A stretch of DNA of 64,000 bases, from the NCBI GenBank assembly GCA_025352795.1, contig JANXSF010000130.1, forward strand, positions 31,717 to 95,716, written 5' to 3'. The translations under genes and the position numbers were made by a program. The notes under the pieces are model-generated. The model had not been told where the DNA came from. It ran no database searches and saw only the letters and a list, made by a program, of their open reading frames with translations. The first letter of the stretch is position 1. Each line of letters opens with the position of its first letter. Shown here in pieces: positions 53,863 through 63,861 of this stretch. The DNA is from Acidobacteriota bacterium. GTDB lineage: Bacteria > Acidobacteriota > Terriglobia > Bryobacterales > Bryobacteraceae.

Positions 53863-56100
53863 CTATTTTGCAAATGGCTGATCGTCACGGCCAGCGCGTG
53901 GTTTATCTTGCGGCATGCTGCCAGGCATCCAGTTCTGTGCAATTCGCACATCATCCTGGGCACGCGCAGTTAGACCCTGCATATCCACCAGACCCACCCG
54001 ATTGTAAAGATGCGGCGTGGTGTATTGTCCGGTATAAACAGTGGCGTACTTACGCCAAGTAACTACAGATTCCGTTAGTAAGTCAATCGCATTTGTCTTC
54101 TCAGCCACGATTGAAGTTCGGTCATATATTGTCAGCGATGCCGCTGCATGGATTTTCAGTGAATAATAATGTGCCAGCAGCGACATGGCTTCAATGTCAC
54201 CCAGAGTGGACTTCAGTTCCTCATCGGTGGATGCGCTTGCCCTTAGCGATGGCAAGGCGGCCAGGGCCTGAGCCGAGTACTTCTCCAACGCATCAGCGAT
54301 TTCAATGGGTGTAGTCTGCAGCATTTTTTCATTGGACAGTTTTGCTTTACGCCACGGCAGAATAGACATTACGTTGCTTCCAGGCATACTGGACCCTTCC
54401 ATGAAATCGCGGACAGTATAGTATCCACGATAGCGGGGATGGCTCAGGCATGCCTCTGGAAACCAGCGCAGGTCAATGTCACCCCAAAAGAATCTTGTGA
54501 TCAAAGGGAACACTTGTGAGGAGTCGGCCCAAGCCTGGTAAAGCTTCGCCGCATCGACTGTGGGGAACCTTGCTGCAAGGATCGATTGAAAGTGAGCGTC
54601 AGTCAACCCAGGTTCAAAGCTCAGCCGCCCCCACAATAAAAACGAATACCATTGCTTGGTAATCACTAACTGCCTTGGCCTGCCAGCCGACTTAGCAAGA
54701 AAGTCACGGCCCCAAGTAAATCCATCGGGACCCATATAGAATCCGGCAACCTTGTCAGCCGACGGAATGTTCCGAATGTATTCCCGGGCGTATTGAGGAT
54801 TGCCCCATCGAAAGCTGTAGATATCGTCATTGCGTAGCGTAAGCCACGTGCGATGGCCCGGCGGCAGCTCCGGCAAAACAGCATGAATATAGGGTGGATT
54901 GGGAATTGAATACATATGCGCAATGGAGTATTTGAAACTCAGATCAAAGGTTCCAGGGTAATCCTTGAACTCGCGGAAAATCTCTCCCTGCGCAGTTTGG
55001 TGATAGCGATGAATGAAGTCAACCTTGCGTCCTGGTTGCAGCTTCAACGCATCCCGAACCCCTTCTCCATATGTCTTCCATAGCCATTTTTCTTTAGAAA
55101 ACTCGTCGTTTCGATTCTTCATCTCTTCGCCAGCAGTCACACCAATGCCAGCGAGCAGCGGATAAGTCATCACAAGCTCGCGAACACTGGCGCGGAAGTA
55201 AGCGATGGTTTTCAAGTTATCCTGCTCTGGAGTAATTCCATATTTTCCATCGGTTCCGAAGGTGAAAATATTCCAAGTGATGACGTAAGTGGAAACGCCC
55301 CGATCCTTGGCATACTGCATTACATCGCGCCAGAAACGAATCTTGTCCTCAATGGACATTGTCCGAACTGTTTCCACATTGGTCAGCAGTGCAGGACGCA
55401 CCATGTCCGTTCCGTTGTGGGAGTAAGTCTCATCCATCTTCACTCGGGTGCGTTGCACGTCCCGCAATGCGATATCCGGAAACTCAGGCACTTTCACCAT
55501 AGAAGGAAACGGATGCAGGTTCCACAGTGAAAGCGTGTTGTAACGATAACGAGCCATTTCATCAATGAATTCGCGCCAAAACTCAATGGACCACATTTCC
55601 GGTATGTTAGCTTGCGCGGCATCGGCATTGTCCGAATAGCTAGGCGTGCGGACATCTAATGGAATGTTGAACTTGATTCCACGGTTGGCGATATGCGGCG
55701 TGTGCACGGAATCAATTATTTTTTGCAGACTTCCTAAGCGAATGGCTTCAGCTATATCTAAACCGCCATACATGGCACCGTTGGGATCTGAAGCGGCCAC
55801 GGTAATCACGTCGCGACCCGATTGATTGGTGCGCCGTATGGAATACGATTGAGGCGCACCACTTGCCGATGTCGTGCTGAAAACCACGCAGGGAGTGCAT
55901 TTGGCCACAGCCAGATCCTTTATCCCAAACTGCGGTATAGCTGCCGATGCTGCTGCCGTAATTTCATTTGCGGCAAAGGTAAGCTGAGGAACTGCGGCAT
56001 CGTAAATGATGGCGGAAACTTTTTGGTCGGCATGAAGCAGTCCGGCGAAAGCGAAACTGGTTAAGACAATGGGTCGGATCAAATGAAATGTTCCCTGCAT
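53863..56100 (-). CDS. Large secreted glycoside-hydrolase-like protein
   Basis: 745 residues, signal peptide (MQGTFHLIRPIVLTSFAFAGLLHA). A small alpha/beta N-domain resembling those of GH20/GH67 enzymes (to about residue 115, with DPNGAMYGGLDIAEAIRLG) is followed by a TIM-barrel-like body: YNTLSLWNLHPFPSMVKVPE, VITWNIFTFGTDGKYG, and GIGVTAGEEM, whose Glu325/Glu326 are candidate catalytic acids. I recognise the type from Bacteroidetes and Acidobacteria polysaccharide loci, where it is often labelled only as carbohydrate-binding; the sugar is unknown. It is divergent from the 56.2 kb TonB receptor. Confidence 0.65.
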   Translation of the reverse strand: MQGTFHLIRPIVLTSFAFAGLLHADQKVSAIIYDAAVPQLTFAANEITAAASAAIPQFGIKDLAVAKCTPCVVFSTTSASGAPQSYSIRRTNQSGRDVITVAASDPNGAMYGGLDIAEAIRLGSLQKIIDSVHTPHIANRGIKFNIPLDVRTPSYSDNADAAQANIPEMWSIEFWREFIDEMARYRYNTLSLWNLHPFPSMVKVPEFPDIALRDVQRTRVKMDETYSHNGTDMVRPALLTNVETVRTMSIEDKIRFWRDVMQYAKDRGVSTYVITWNIFTFGTDGKYGITPEQDNLKTIAYFRASVRELVMTYPLLAGIGVTAGEEMKNRNDEFSKEKWLWKTYGEGVRDALKLQPGRKVDFIHRYHQTAQGEIFREFKDYPGTFDLSFKYSIAHMYSIPNPPYIHAVLPELPPGHRTWLTLRNDDIYSFRWGNPQYAREYIRNIPSADKVAGFYMGPDGFTWGRDFLAKSAGRPRQLVITKQWYSFLLWGRLSFEPGLTDAHFQSILAARFPTVDAAKLYQAWADSSQVFPLITRFFWGDIDLRWFPEACLSHPRYRGYYTVRDFMEGSSMPGSNVMSILPWRKAKLSNEKMLQTTPIEIADALEKYSAQALAALPSLRASASTDEELKSTLGDIEAMSLLAHYYSLKIHAAASLTIYDRTSIVAEKTNAIDLLTESVVTWRKYATVYTGQYTTPHLYNRVGLVDMQGLTARAQDDVRIAQNWMPGSMPQDKPRAGRDDQPFAK

Positions 56101-56203
56101 GAGTGCCTGAGCATATCAATTTGCAAGGCTTCAAAACAACATCTCCATGTTTGCGTTACCCGGCTTAACTGTGATATTGATGCTAAGCAAAAGGGAGTCT
56201 ACT

Positions 56204-59200
56204 ATGTTATCTGCAGTTCGTATTTTCATTCTGCTTGCTGCTGTTTCGCGCCTCACTGCGCAGGTGTCTTCGGGAACCATTTCCGGCACTACTGTCGATC
56301 CGGCAGGGGCTGTCGTAGTTGGTGCAAAAATCACTTTACGCCACGCTGCTACTGGTGAAATCAGAAATCTGACCAGCGGCGAGCGTGGTGATTTCAGTTC
56401 GCCCTTCCTGCGCGTTGGCGATTATTCCCTTACGGTGAGTGCCACAGGATTCAAAACCAAAATCATTTCCCCACTCACTATTCGAGTCGATCAAACAGTA
56501 AGCATTCCCGTGGCCTTGGAATTGGGCGCGATGAGCGAATCCATTCAAGTGGATGCTTCCACACCACTGCTGGACAGCGTTACTTCGTCCCTGGGTCAGG
56601 TGATTGAAAATAAAAAGATCGTTGAGCTGCCCTTGAACGGTCGTAACGCCTTTGCCCTTGGACTGCTGGCTGGCAACACAATTCCGATGAGCGGCATGGG
56701 TACCAATCTGCCGTTTGTCGCCGGTGGTGGGCGCTTCTCAACCAATGATGTGATGCTTGATGGCATCGATAACAATACCTCTGTGAACTCCAATGCCATT
56801 GGTCGAAACGGCATTAACTACACACCCAGTGTGGACGCCGTGCAGGAATTCAAAGTGAAGACCAACAACTACAGCGCAGAATTTGGGAGGTCGGCAGGAG
56901 CTATTATTTCGGCAACGGTGAAGAGTGGCGGAAACGATTTCCATGGCAGCGCGTGGGACTTCCTTCGTAACGAAAAACTAGATGCAAATAACTTTTTCTC
57001 CAATGCGGGAAAAGTCCCCAGGCAGCCCTTCAAGCAAAATCAATACGGGTTTACGGCTAGTGGCCCGGTGACAATTCCCAAAGTGTACAGCGGCAAGAAT
57101 CGCACATTTTTCTTTGTCGATTATGAAGGCCTCCGCCGTCACACAACAGCCAGTTCTAATATTTTGGACATTCCACCGGATGAGTATCGGGTGGGGAACT
57201 TCTCGCGCTATAAGCCAATTATTTATGATCCGAGAGCGCGCAGAATCGGACCAACTGGTCAAGTGATCTCCACCCCACTACCCAACAACACGTTGCCTGC
57301 AACGTTGATCAATCCCGGAACTGCTGCAGTTCTTGCGGAGTTGCCGAAAACCAATTTTGGTGCGGCAGGGGCTGATTCGCGAAACTTTATCCGCATTGCT
57401 TCCAATCCATTTTCAAACGATCAGTACGATATTAAGTTGGACCAACGCCTGAGCAATAAAGACAGCATCTTTGGACGATTCTCAAGGAGCATGGCCACCG
57501 ATCCGAATCCTGGCAACTTTGATGGATTTCTTGGCGGCGGTGGAGAAAACATCCGCAACGCCATCAATTCCGTGCTTAACCACACGCACATCTTTTCACC
57601 CAACATTGTGAATGAAGCACGCGCCGGCTACACGCGGCAGAACGGAAGTTTTGCAGGATTCGGTCCGCTGGGTGTGGATTTCGCTAAGAAAAATAACATT
57701 GCGCTGTTTCCTTTTCCATTGCAAAGTTTCCCCAGCATTGCATTCAACTTCTCAGGTGCCATCAACACGCAGAGCCAGTTTACAGGCCTGGGCGGTGGTG
57801 ATCCGAACGTCAATATTGAAAACACCTACCAACTTTCTGACAACCTTTCCATCATGAAAGGTAAGCATGCATTTAAGGTTGGCATTGATGCCCGCAGATA
57901 TCTTTACGATGTGATTCGTGGAGGCGGACAATATATTTTCGGATCCATCTTCAGTTCCTCAAGCGACGCCCCAGGTTCAGGCGCACCCCTCGCCGATTTC
58001 CTGTTCGGCTATCCTTCAGGCAGCCAGGGAACACAGTTGCTGGATTGGTCGCGACAGCGCGATACCTACGTGGGCAGCTACTTTCAAGATGATTGGAAGG
58101 TGTCACAATCATTGACTCTGAATTTTGGAATGCGCTACGAGTTGTACACGCAACCCATTGATGCTCGCAACCGTGGTGGACTTTTCAATATACGCACCGG
58201 GCGGATGGCCTTGCCCGGCAAAGATGGTTTTACCAGAGCCATCGTCAACGGTGACCACAACAATTTTGCTCCTCGCTTTGGGCTGGCTTACACCATCACT
58301 CCGAAGTTGACGATGCGCACCGGCGGAGGGCTTTTTTATTCCAGGCGCGAAATGAATCAGGAAGTGACTCAGTTCGGCGGTAACGTGCCCAATACGCCCA
58401 ACTTGGTATTTCCATCGGTAAGTGCGACAGGAACATTGACCCCGCCCGTAAACATCACTACGCCTCTTGTCGCCCTGCCTACCGATCCTACGTTGTTAAG
58501 TTTCACCGCAGCGCGACCATCGGCCACACTGGTCCGAACCGCAGATTTTGAAAATAGCGTCGACCCATTTACTTACCAATGGAACATGAGCCTGCAATAC
58601 GAATTGCGTCGCAATACTGTGCTGGAACTTGCTTATACAGGATTGATGGGACGGCATTTGGTGAGCCGCTTGAACCTGAATCAGATGCCTTGGGACGCTG
58701 CAGTAAGGGGTCTTAACCAACAGTTCAATCGCAAGTTTCCGAACATCAACAACGCCGTCGGGTTAGATTCTGCCACTGGCAGGTCAAGCTACAATTCACT
58801 CTTGGTGAGGCTAGAAAAACGTTTGAGTAACGGGTTGAATCTGCTGGCAAACTATACTTGGTCTAAGAACCTGGAGATCAATGGAACAGGTGGTTCAAGC
58901 GCCTTTGCACAAAACGGCGGCACTACCTTTCCAGTGGATTCCTGGAACATGAAGAATGAGAAATCGGTCGGGTCGCTGGACGTCCCGCATGTGTTTGTCT
59001 CCAGCTTCGGTTATGAATTACCGTTCGGTCAGGGCAAGCGATTGCTGGCTGGCAAAGGTCCGCTAAACTATATGTTCGGCGGCTGGCAGATCAACGGGAT
59101 CTTCACGCGACGCAGCGGATTTGTGACCGACATTCGGACATCGCGCATTCCAGCGGCGAATCAATTATTCGCCACAATTAATGTGCCCGATACTGTGTTG

Positions 59201-59569
59201 GGGCAATCTATTTATGCCGCCAATCCGGGAGTGGATCAATGGTTCAATCCCGCTGCCTTCACAATTCCCGGAAGCGTGACCAGCGCCACCGGAGTGCCCC
59301 TGACACGGTTCGGCACGGCGCAACGCAGAATTGGACGTGGGCCACGTGCCACCAACTTAGATTTTTCGCTATTCAAAAACTTCCATTTATTGGAACGGCT
59401 GAATCTGCAAGTGCGTGCTGAAGCGTTCAACCTTTCCAACACGCCTTCCTTCTTTCTGCCAAGCGCAAACAGCACCGCGCTAACCATTGGGAACACCAAT
59501 TTCGGCAAACTCACCAGTTCCTCAGCAACAGGACGACAGTTGCAATTCGGCTTGAAGTTGGTATTTTAA
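56204..59569 (+). CDS. Oar-like TonB-dependent receptor
   Basis: 1121 residues. Signal peptide MLSAVRIFILLAAVSRLTAQ; carboxypeptidase-regulatory domain (SGTTVDPAGAVVVGAKITL); plug (LPLNGRNAFALGLLAGN, then FSTNDVMLDGIDNNTSVNSN); long barrel ending QFGLKLVF, with terminal aromatic residue for outer-membrane assembly. AAGGGAG precedes ATG 56204, which beats the upstream start at 56147. The GHL6-type gene begins 3 nt after its stop, so receptor and enzyme are one transcript. The paralogue at 17.1 kb has the same domain order but a different plug motif (no LNGRN). Confidence 0.88.
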   Translation: MLSAVRIFILLAAVSRLTAQVSSGTISGTTVDPAGAVVVGAKITLRHAATGEIRNLTSGERGDFSSPFLRVGDYSLTVSATGFKTKIISPLTIRVDQTVSIPVALELGAMSESIQVDASTPLLDSVTSSLGQVIENKKIVELPLNGRNAFALGLLAGNTIPMSGMGTNLPFVAGGGRFSTNDVMLDGIDNNTSVNSNAIGRNGINYTPSVDAVQEFKVKTNNYSAEFGRSAGAIISATVKSGGNDFHGSAWDFLRNEKLDANNFFSNAGKVPRQPFKQNQYGFTASGPVTIPKVYSGKNRTFFFVDYEGLRRHTTASSNILDIPPDEYRVGNFSRYKPIIYDPRARRIGPTGQVISTPLPNNTLPATLINPGTAAVLAELPKTNFGAAGADSRNFIRIASNPFSNDQYDIKLDQRLSNKDSIFGRFSRSMATDPNPGNFDGFLGGGGENIRNAINSVLNHTHIFSPNIVNEARAGYTRQNGSFAGFGPLGVDFAKKNNIALFPFPLQSFPSIAFNFSGAINTQSQFTGLGGGDPNVNIENTYQLSDNLSIMKGKHAFKVGIDARRYLYDVIRGGGQYIFGSIFSSSSDAPGSGAPLADFLFGYPSGSQGTQLLDWSRQRDTYVGSYFQDDWKVSQSLTLNFGMRYELYTQPIDARNRGGLFNIRTGRMALPGKDGFTRAIVNGDHNNFAPRFGLAYTITPKLTMRTGGGLFYSRREMNQEVTQFGGNVPNTPNLVFPSVSATGTLTPPVNITTPLVALPTDPTLLSFTAARPSATLVRTADFENSVDPFTYQWNMSLQYELRRNTVLELAYTGLMGRHLVSRLNLNQMPWDAAVRGLNQQFNRKFPNINNAVGLDSATGRSSYNSLLVRLEKRLSNGLNLLANYTWSKNLEINGTGGSSAFAQNGGTTFPVDSWNMKNEKSVGSLDVPHVFVSSFGYELPFGQGKRLLAGKGPLNYMFGGWQINGIFTRRSGFVTDIRTSRIPAANQLFATINVPDTVLGQSIYAANPGVDQWFNPAAFTIPGSVTSATGVPLTRFGTAQRRIGRGPRATNLDFSLFKNFHLLERLNLQVRAEAFNLSNTPSFFLPSANSTALTIGNTNFGKLTSSSATGRQLQFGLKLVF

Positions 59570-59572
59570 TCC

Positions 59573-61717
59573 ATGACCAGACGCGAATTGTTAGCCGCAG
59601 TTCCCGCTGCAGCACTAGCCCAAACAATGCCCAACAAGACGCTAGGCTGGTTCGATAAGCCCATGCGCTGGGCTCAAGTTGCTTTTACTGAAGACGACCC
59701 CGGTAACTACGATCTGTCCATGTGGCTGGCCTATTTCAAAAAGATTCATGCCGATGCTGCCTGTCTTAGTGCCGGTGGTTGCGTAGCCTTTTACCCAACC
59801 AAAATCCCGTTGCACTACCGCAGCAAGTACCTTGGGAATCGCGATGCCTTTGGTGAGTTCACCGCTGGTTGTCGCAATTTAGGCATGAACGTTGTAGCCC
59901 GCACAGATCCGCACGCATGCACTGAGGAAGCATTTCGCGCGCATCCGGAATGGGTGGCGCGCACTGCCGACGGCAAGCCGCGAAGGCACTGGGCTGCACC
60001 TGACCTTTATGTGACGTGCGCGTTGGGTCCCTATAACTTCGATTTCATGACCCAAGTGACGCGTGAAATTGTAACCATGTATAAAGTGGATGGCGTATTT
60101 TCCAACCGCTGGCACGGCAGTGGGCAATGCTATTGCGAAAGCTGTCAAAAATTGTTTAAGACCTTCAGCGGCTTGGAACTTCCCACCACCTTGGACCCGG
60201 CCAATGCTGCACGTCGCAAATACATTGATTGGAACCAGAAGCGATTATTCGAACTGTGGCGGCTGTGGGATCAAACCATTCGTGCCGTGAATCCAGAGGC
60301 CACATTCATCGCCAATTCTGGTGGTGGAGCGCTTTCTGAACTGGATATGAAAACAGTGGGAGAGCTTTCCCAAACACTGTTCGCCGATAAACAGGCGCGT
60401 CGTGGAACCATGCCTCCCTGGGGCAATGGCAAGAACGGCAAAGAATATCGGTCCACCATGGGTCGCAAGCCTATTGGCGGCATCTTCAGCGTGGGAGTGG
60501 AAGAACCGTACCGCTGGAAAGATTCTGTGCAGTCCGATGCCGAAATCCGATTGTGGGCTCACGATGGCATTGCCCATGGGCTGCGTCCCTGGTTCACAAA
60601 GTTCAATGCCAAGCCAATGGATGAGCGTTGGATGCCAGTGGTGGGAAATATTTTTGATTGGCATTGGAAGAACGAAAAGTTTCTGCGTAACGAACAGAAT
60701 CTGGCCAAAGTAGCTATTGTTTATTCGCAGCAAACAGCGCATTATTACGGCGGTGAGAAGGCTCGGGAAAAAGTGGAGGACCCGCAACTTGGTTTCTATC
60801 AGGCGTTGATTGAAAGCCGCATTCCATTTGAAATGGTGCACGATAGCCTTCTCGATGCTGCTCATCTGAATCAGTTTGAGCTGCTGATACTACCGAACAT
60901 CGCGGCGTTGTCCAATGTGCAATGTAAGCAGTTGGAAGAGTATGTGGCTCGCGGCGGCAGCATTGTTGCCACCTATGAAACTTCACTCTACGACGAATGG
61001 GGCAAGCGTCGCAGCGACTTTGGCCTCAGCAATTTGTTTGGCTGCACCTTTGAGGGAAAGGTGGATGAACGCATGCAGAATTCCTACATCAACGTGGAGC
61101 ATGGCGTTGTACCGAATCCGCTGCGTGCTGGGTTGGAGGGAACTCCACGCGTAATTAATGGAGTGCGACGCGTTCATGCAAAAGCTTTGGATCAAAGCAC
61201 GAAACCGCTGCTGACCCTGGTGCCTTCCTACCCTGATCTCCCCATGGAGCGTGTGTTCACCACCACCCCGCATACCAACATTCCTGCTGTGTTTCTGAAG
61301 GATCATGGCAAGGGCCGTGTAGTTTATTTCCCCATGGATATTGACCGCACTTTCTGGGAAGTATTGAGTACCGATCACTTGGTGTTGTTACGCAATGCCA
61401 TGGCCTGGGCAGCGCCAAAGGCCAATCCGCTGCGCATTCAAGGAGCTGGCGTATTGGATGTGGCGTATTGGAAGCAGCAGAATTCCTGCACAGTTCATTT
61501 GGTGAACCTCACCAATCCGATGATGATGAAAGGTCCCATTCGCGAAGTGTTTCCGGTGGGTCCGTTGGTCGTGGATGTGGCGCTGTTGGGTGGAGTGGAA
61601 CCGAAGCAAGTAAGGTTGCTGACCGCCAACACTGCGGCTGTTTGGAGCAAGATCCCCAGTGGAATTCGAGTAGAGGTTCCGCGAGTTGAAGTTCATGAGG
61701 TGATCGCAATTCTTTAG
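59573..61717 (+). CDS. GHL6 / beta-galactosidase-trimerisation type glycoside hydrolase
   Basis: 714 residues. MTRRELLAAVPAAALAQT is a short Tat-like signal. An N-terminal TIM barrel of the hypothetical glycosyl hydrolase 6 type (LGMNVVARTDPHACTEEAFRA, DGVFSNRWHGSGQCYCESC) is followed by a beta-galactosidase trimerisation-like flavodoxin fold domain (YQALIESRIPFEMVHDSLL, LLILPNIAALSNVQC, YVARGGSIVATYETS) and a beta C-terminus. The substrate is unknown. Coupling to the receptor gene (3-nt gap) suggests it processes what the receptor imports or captures. Confidence 0.8.
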   Translation: MTRRELLAAVPAAALAQTMPNKTLGWFDKPMRWAQVAFTEDDPGNYDLSMWLAYFKKIHADAACLSAGGCVAFYPTKIPLHYRSKYLGNRDAFGEFTAGCRNLGMNVVARTDPHACTEEAFRAHPEWVARTADGKPRRHWAAPDLYVTCALGPYNFDFMTQVTREIVTMYKVDGVFSNRWHGSGQCYCESCQKLFKTFSGLELPTTLDPANAARRKYIDWNQKRLFELWRLWDQTIRAVNPEATFIANSGGGALSELDMKTVGELSQTLFADKQARRGTMPPWGNGKNGKEYRSTMGRKPIGGIFSVGVEEPYRWKDSVQSDAEIRLWAHDGIAHGLRPWFTKFNAKPMDERWMPVVGNIFDWHWKNEKFLRNEQNLAKVAIVYSQQTAHYYGGEKAREKVEDPQLGFYQALIESRIPFEMVHDSLLDAAHLNQFELLILPNIAALSNVQCKQLEEYVARGGSIVATYETSLYDEWGKRRSDFGLSNLFGCTFEGKVDERMQNSYINVEHGVVPNPLRAGLEGTPRVINGVRRVHAKALDQSTKPLLTLVPSYPDLPMERVFTTTPHTNIPAVFLKDHGKGRVVYFPMDIDRTFWEVLSTDHLVLLRNAMAWAAPKANPLRIQGAGVLDVAYWKQQNSCTVHLVNLTNPMMMKGPIREVFPVGPLVVDVALLGGVEPKQVRLLTANTAAVWSKIPSGIRVEVPRVEVHEVIAIL

Positions 61718-61878
61718 TACCTTTGACCTACTTTCAGACTTGGAGTACGAAGACAAAAAGTCCTAAGCATCGGCCAAACTGGCGCAGATCAATTTGTCAT
61801 GTTTTGGCAAGTTGTTGTTTTTGCGGTACTTTTATTTTGAATTCGATTTGGAACGATACGTGCATTGGTAGTTGCACC

Positions 61879-63615
61879 ATGTCCTTCCGTAACGCATTTT
61901 GTTCCACCTTGTTTTTGATCAGTTCGTTGAATCTGTCGGCAGCTGATAGCAAGCGGGCCGTAGACCTTACCGCGCCATCGGGTGATGAAACGATGACGGT
62001 GATTGTGCAGTACGCGAGCAAGCCCACAGCAAGGCAGCATGCCAGGGCCATTGGACGTCAGGGGCGCGTGAAGCAGACGTTTGAGCATATTCACGCAGCT
62101 ACCTATGACGTAACCGCTGATGGATTGATTGCCCTTGAAAGCGATCCGAATGTGCTGTCCATCAATCCTGATCGCGAGGTGACGGGCAATTTGGATCACG
62201 TTTCGTATTCGGTGGGCTTAGGTCCAGTGCACGATTATTTGAACACTCATTTGATGGCCAAAGGAGGCGGCATTGGCATTGCCATTGTTGACAGTGGAAT
62301 TGAAATTCCTGTGCATCCTAACTTCATGGCTTGGCAAACAACCACCTCGAGAATTGTCTATAGCCAAAGCTTTGTTAATGGCGATACCGGAACTTCTGAC
62401 GGGTACGGCCATGGCACCCACTTGGCCGGCATAGCCGCTGGTGCGGATGCCGTTACATCGACACCTTTACAGGTGAGGTGGTTTTGGGGAATGGCTCCGG
62501 ACCTTTCCATCATCAATCTCAAGGTGCTTGATTTTGCGGGCAAGGGGACTGATTCCGCTGTGATCGCCGCAGTGGATCGGGCCATCGCTTTGAAAGCCAC
62601 CTACAATATTCGGATTCTTAATCTCTCTCTGGGGCGTCCAGTGGTTCAGTCATATAAGACCGATCCGTTGTGTCAAGCTGTGGAACGCGCATGGAAAGCA
62701 GGGATCGTGGTGGTAGTGGCGGCGGGGAACGAAGGTCGAAATAACGCGGTAGGTACGCAGGGCTACGGTACAATCGCATCACCCGGTAACGATCCGTACG
62801 TCATTACGGTTGGTGCGGTGAATAACAAGGAAAACTACGATCGCGCCGACGACGTGATGACCACGTATAGTTCAAAAGGTCCAACCGCGATTGACCATAT
62901 AGTGAAACCGGACTTGGTTGCTCCCGGCAATCGTGTGGTTTCCTATCAGGCCCCTCACTCGAGTCTTGTAACCAGCTACCTGACGAATCGTTTGGCACCA
63001 ATTGACTATTTCAGTATTGGTTCAACAACGCCTTCACCATACTTTTTCAAGCTCTCCGGAACCAGCATGGCTGCCCCGGTTGTGGCAGGCTGTGTTGGAT
63101 TGCTGTTGACCATAGACCCCACTTTGACTCCTGACCAGATTAAGGCCAGACTGATGAAAACAGCTTGGCGTGGCTTTCCAGCGAACACAACAACAGTGGA
63201 TCCTATAACGGGAGTTACTTACAAGACAACGCATGATATGTTCACAGTGGGCGCTGGGATGATTGATATCAATGCGGCGTTTTTCAGCACGGCGAAATCG
63301 GTGGGTTCGGCAGCGTCTCCATCGGTAACATTTGATAGAACGTTGAAAAAAACCACCTTGAATCTCAATTCCACAGGTGCAGCCAGCGTCGTGTGGGGTG
63401 AAAGTGCCATCTTCGCAACCAACGTTGTGTGGGGGGCCACAGTCCTTTCAGGCACCAGCGTAGTCTGGGGTGACAGCGTGGTTTGGGGTGACACAACCAT
63501 GGCGGGGAGCAGCGTCGTCTGGGGCGATACTTCGCCCTGGGCCAGCGCCACCGCCGCAACCACCGCTACTCCCAGGGCGGAAGCTGCCGCCATTGCGATC
63601 AACGGAGAAAACTAA
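61879..63615 (+). CDS. S8 subtilisin-like peptidase with VVWG hexapeptide tail
   Basis: 578 residues. Signal peptide (MSFRNAFCSTLFLISSLNLSAA); I9-type propeptide (TVIVQYASKPTARQHARAIG to about 105); catalytic domain with Asp138 (IAIVDSGIE), His178 (GYGHGTHLAG) and Ser396 (LSGTSMAAPVVAG). The last 75 residues hold VVWG at 504, 516, 528, 534 and 546, always in a 6-residue register, then an Ala/Thr-rich end. ATG 61879 matches the signal peptide; the upstream frame to 61723 has no family counterpart. A terminator follows. Confidence 0.88.
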   Translation: MSFRNAFCSTLFLISSLNLSAADSKRAVDLTAPSGDETMTVIVQYASKPTARQHARAIGRQGRVKQTFEHIHAATYDVTADGLIALESDPNVLSINPDREVTGNLDHVSYSVGLGPVHDYLNTHLMAKGGGIGIAIVDSGIEIPVHPNFMAWQTTTSRIVYSQSFVNGDTGTSDGYGHGTHLAGIAAGADAVTSTPLQVRWFWGMAPDLSIINLKVLDFAGKGTDSAVIAAVDRAIALKATYNIRILNLSLGRPVVQSYKTDPLCQAVERAWKAGIVVVVAAGNEGRNNAVGTQGYGTIASPGNDPYVITVGAVNNKENYDRADDVMTTYSSKGPTAIDHIVKPDLVAPGNRVVSYQAPHSSLVTSYLTNRLAPIDYFSIGSTTPSPYFFKLSGTSMAAPVVAGCVGLLLTIDPTLTPDQIKARLMKTAWRGFPANTTTVDPITGVTYKTTHDMFTVGAGMIDINAAFFSTAKSVGSAASPSVTFDRTLKKTTLNLNSTGAASVVWGESAIFATNVVWGATVLSGTSVVWGDSVVWGDTTMAGSSVVWGDTSPWASATAATTATPRAEAAAIAINGEN

Positions 63616-63640
63616 GACCAATCGGCATTGCTGGTGAATT

Positions 63641-63669
63641 GGAGCCTGCCACTTGGCGGGCTCCTTTTC
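63641..63669 (+). terminator. Intrinsic terminator after S8 peptidase
   Basis: GGAGCCTGCC (63641-63650), ACTT loop, GGCGGGCTCC (63655-63664), with one G-T pair in the stem, then TTTTC. Confidence 0.8.
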
Positions 63670-63713
63670 ATTTCGAAAGACTCTTGACTTTCTCCATAGT
63701 TCGATTCTTATAG

Positions 63714-63861
63714 AACTGCGGCAATTCAACCGCTTTAGCGGCCCTCAATCCTGGGGAAATTGTTTTGGATTTAGGTTAGCGGCGGGGGTATTGACGTGCT
63801 GCTTTCTGCCCGTCGTGTTGGACTAACCGGCAAAGCTTACGGACTGGACATGACCGATGAA
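63714..63861 (+). pseudogene. Remnant of an arsenite methyltransferase (arsM) gene
   Basis: About 49 codons match the SAM-binding heart of Ars[21 protein letters not shown], then after one extra T (63777) [13 protein letters not shown] and [11 protein letters not shown]. Both sides are missing: a stop codon lies just before the match, and the frame leaves the family after TDE and stops within six codons. The substrate-binding cysteines and the C-terminal half are gone, so it cannot encode an enzyme. Confidence 0.8.

Noticed and set aside
63388..63531. VVWG region as a microsatellite or mobile repeat
   Set aside because: The peptide register is kept while codons differ (GTC GTG TGG, GTT GTG TGG, GTA GTC TGG), so selection is on protein.
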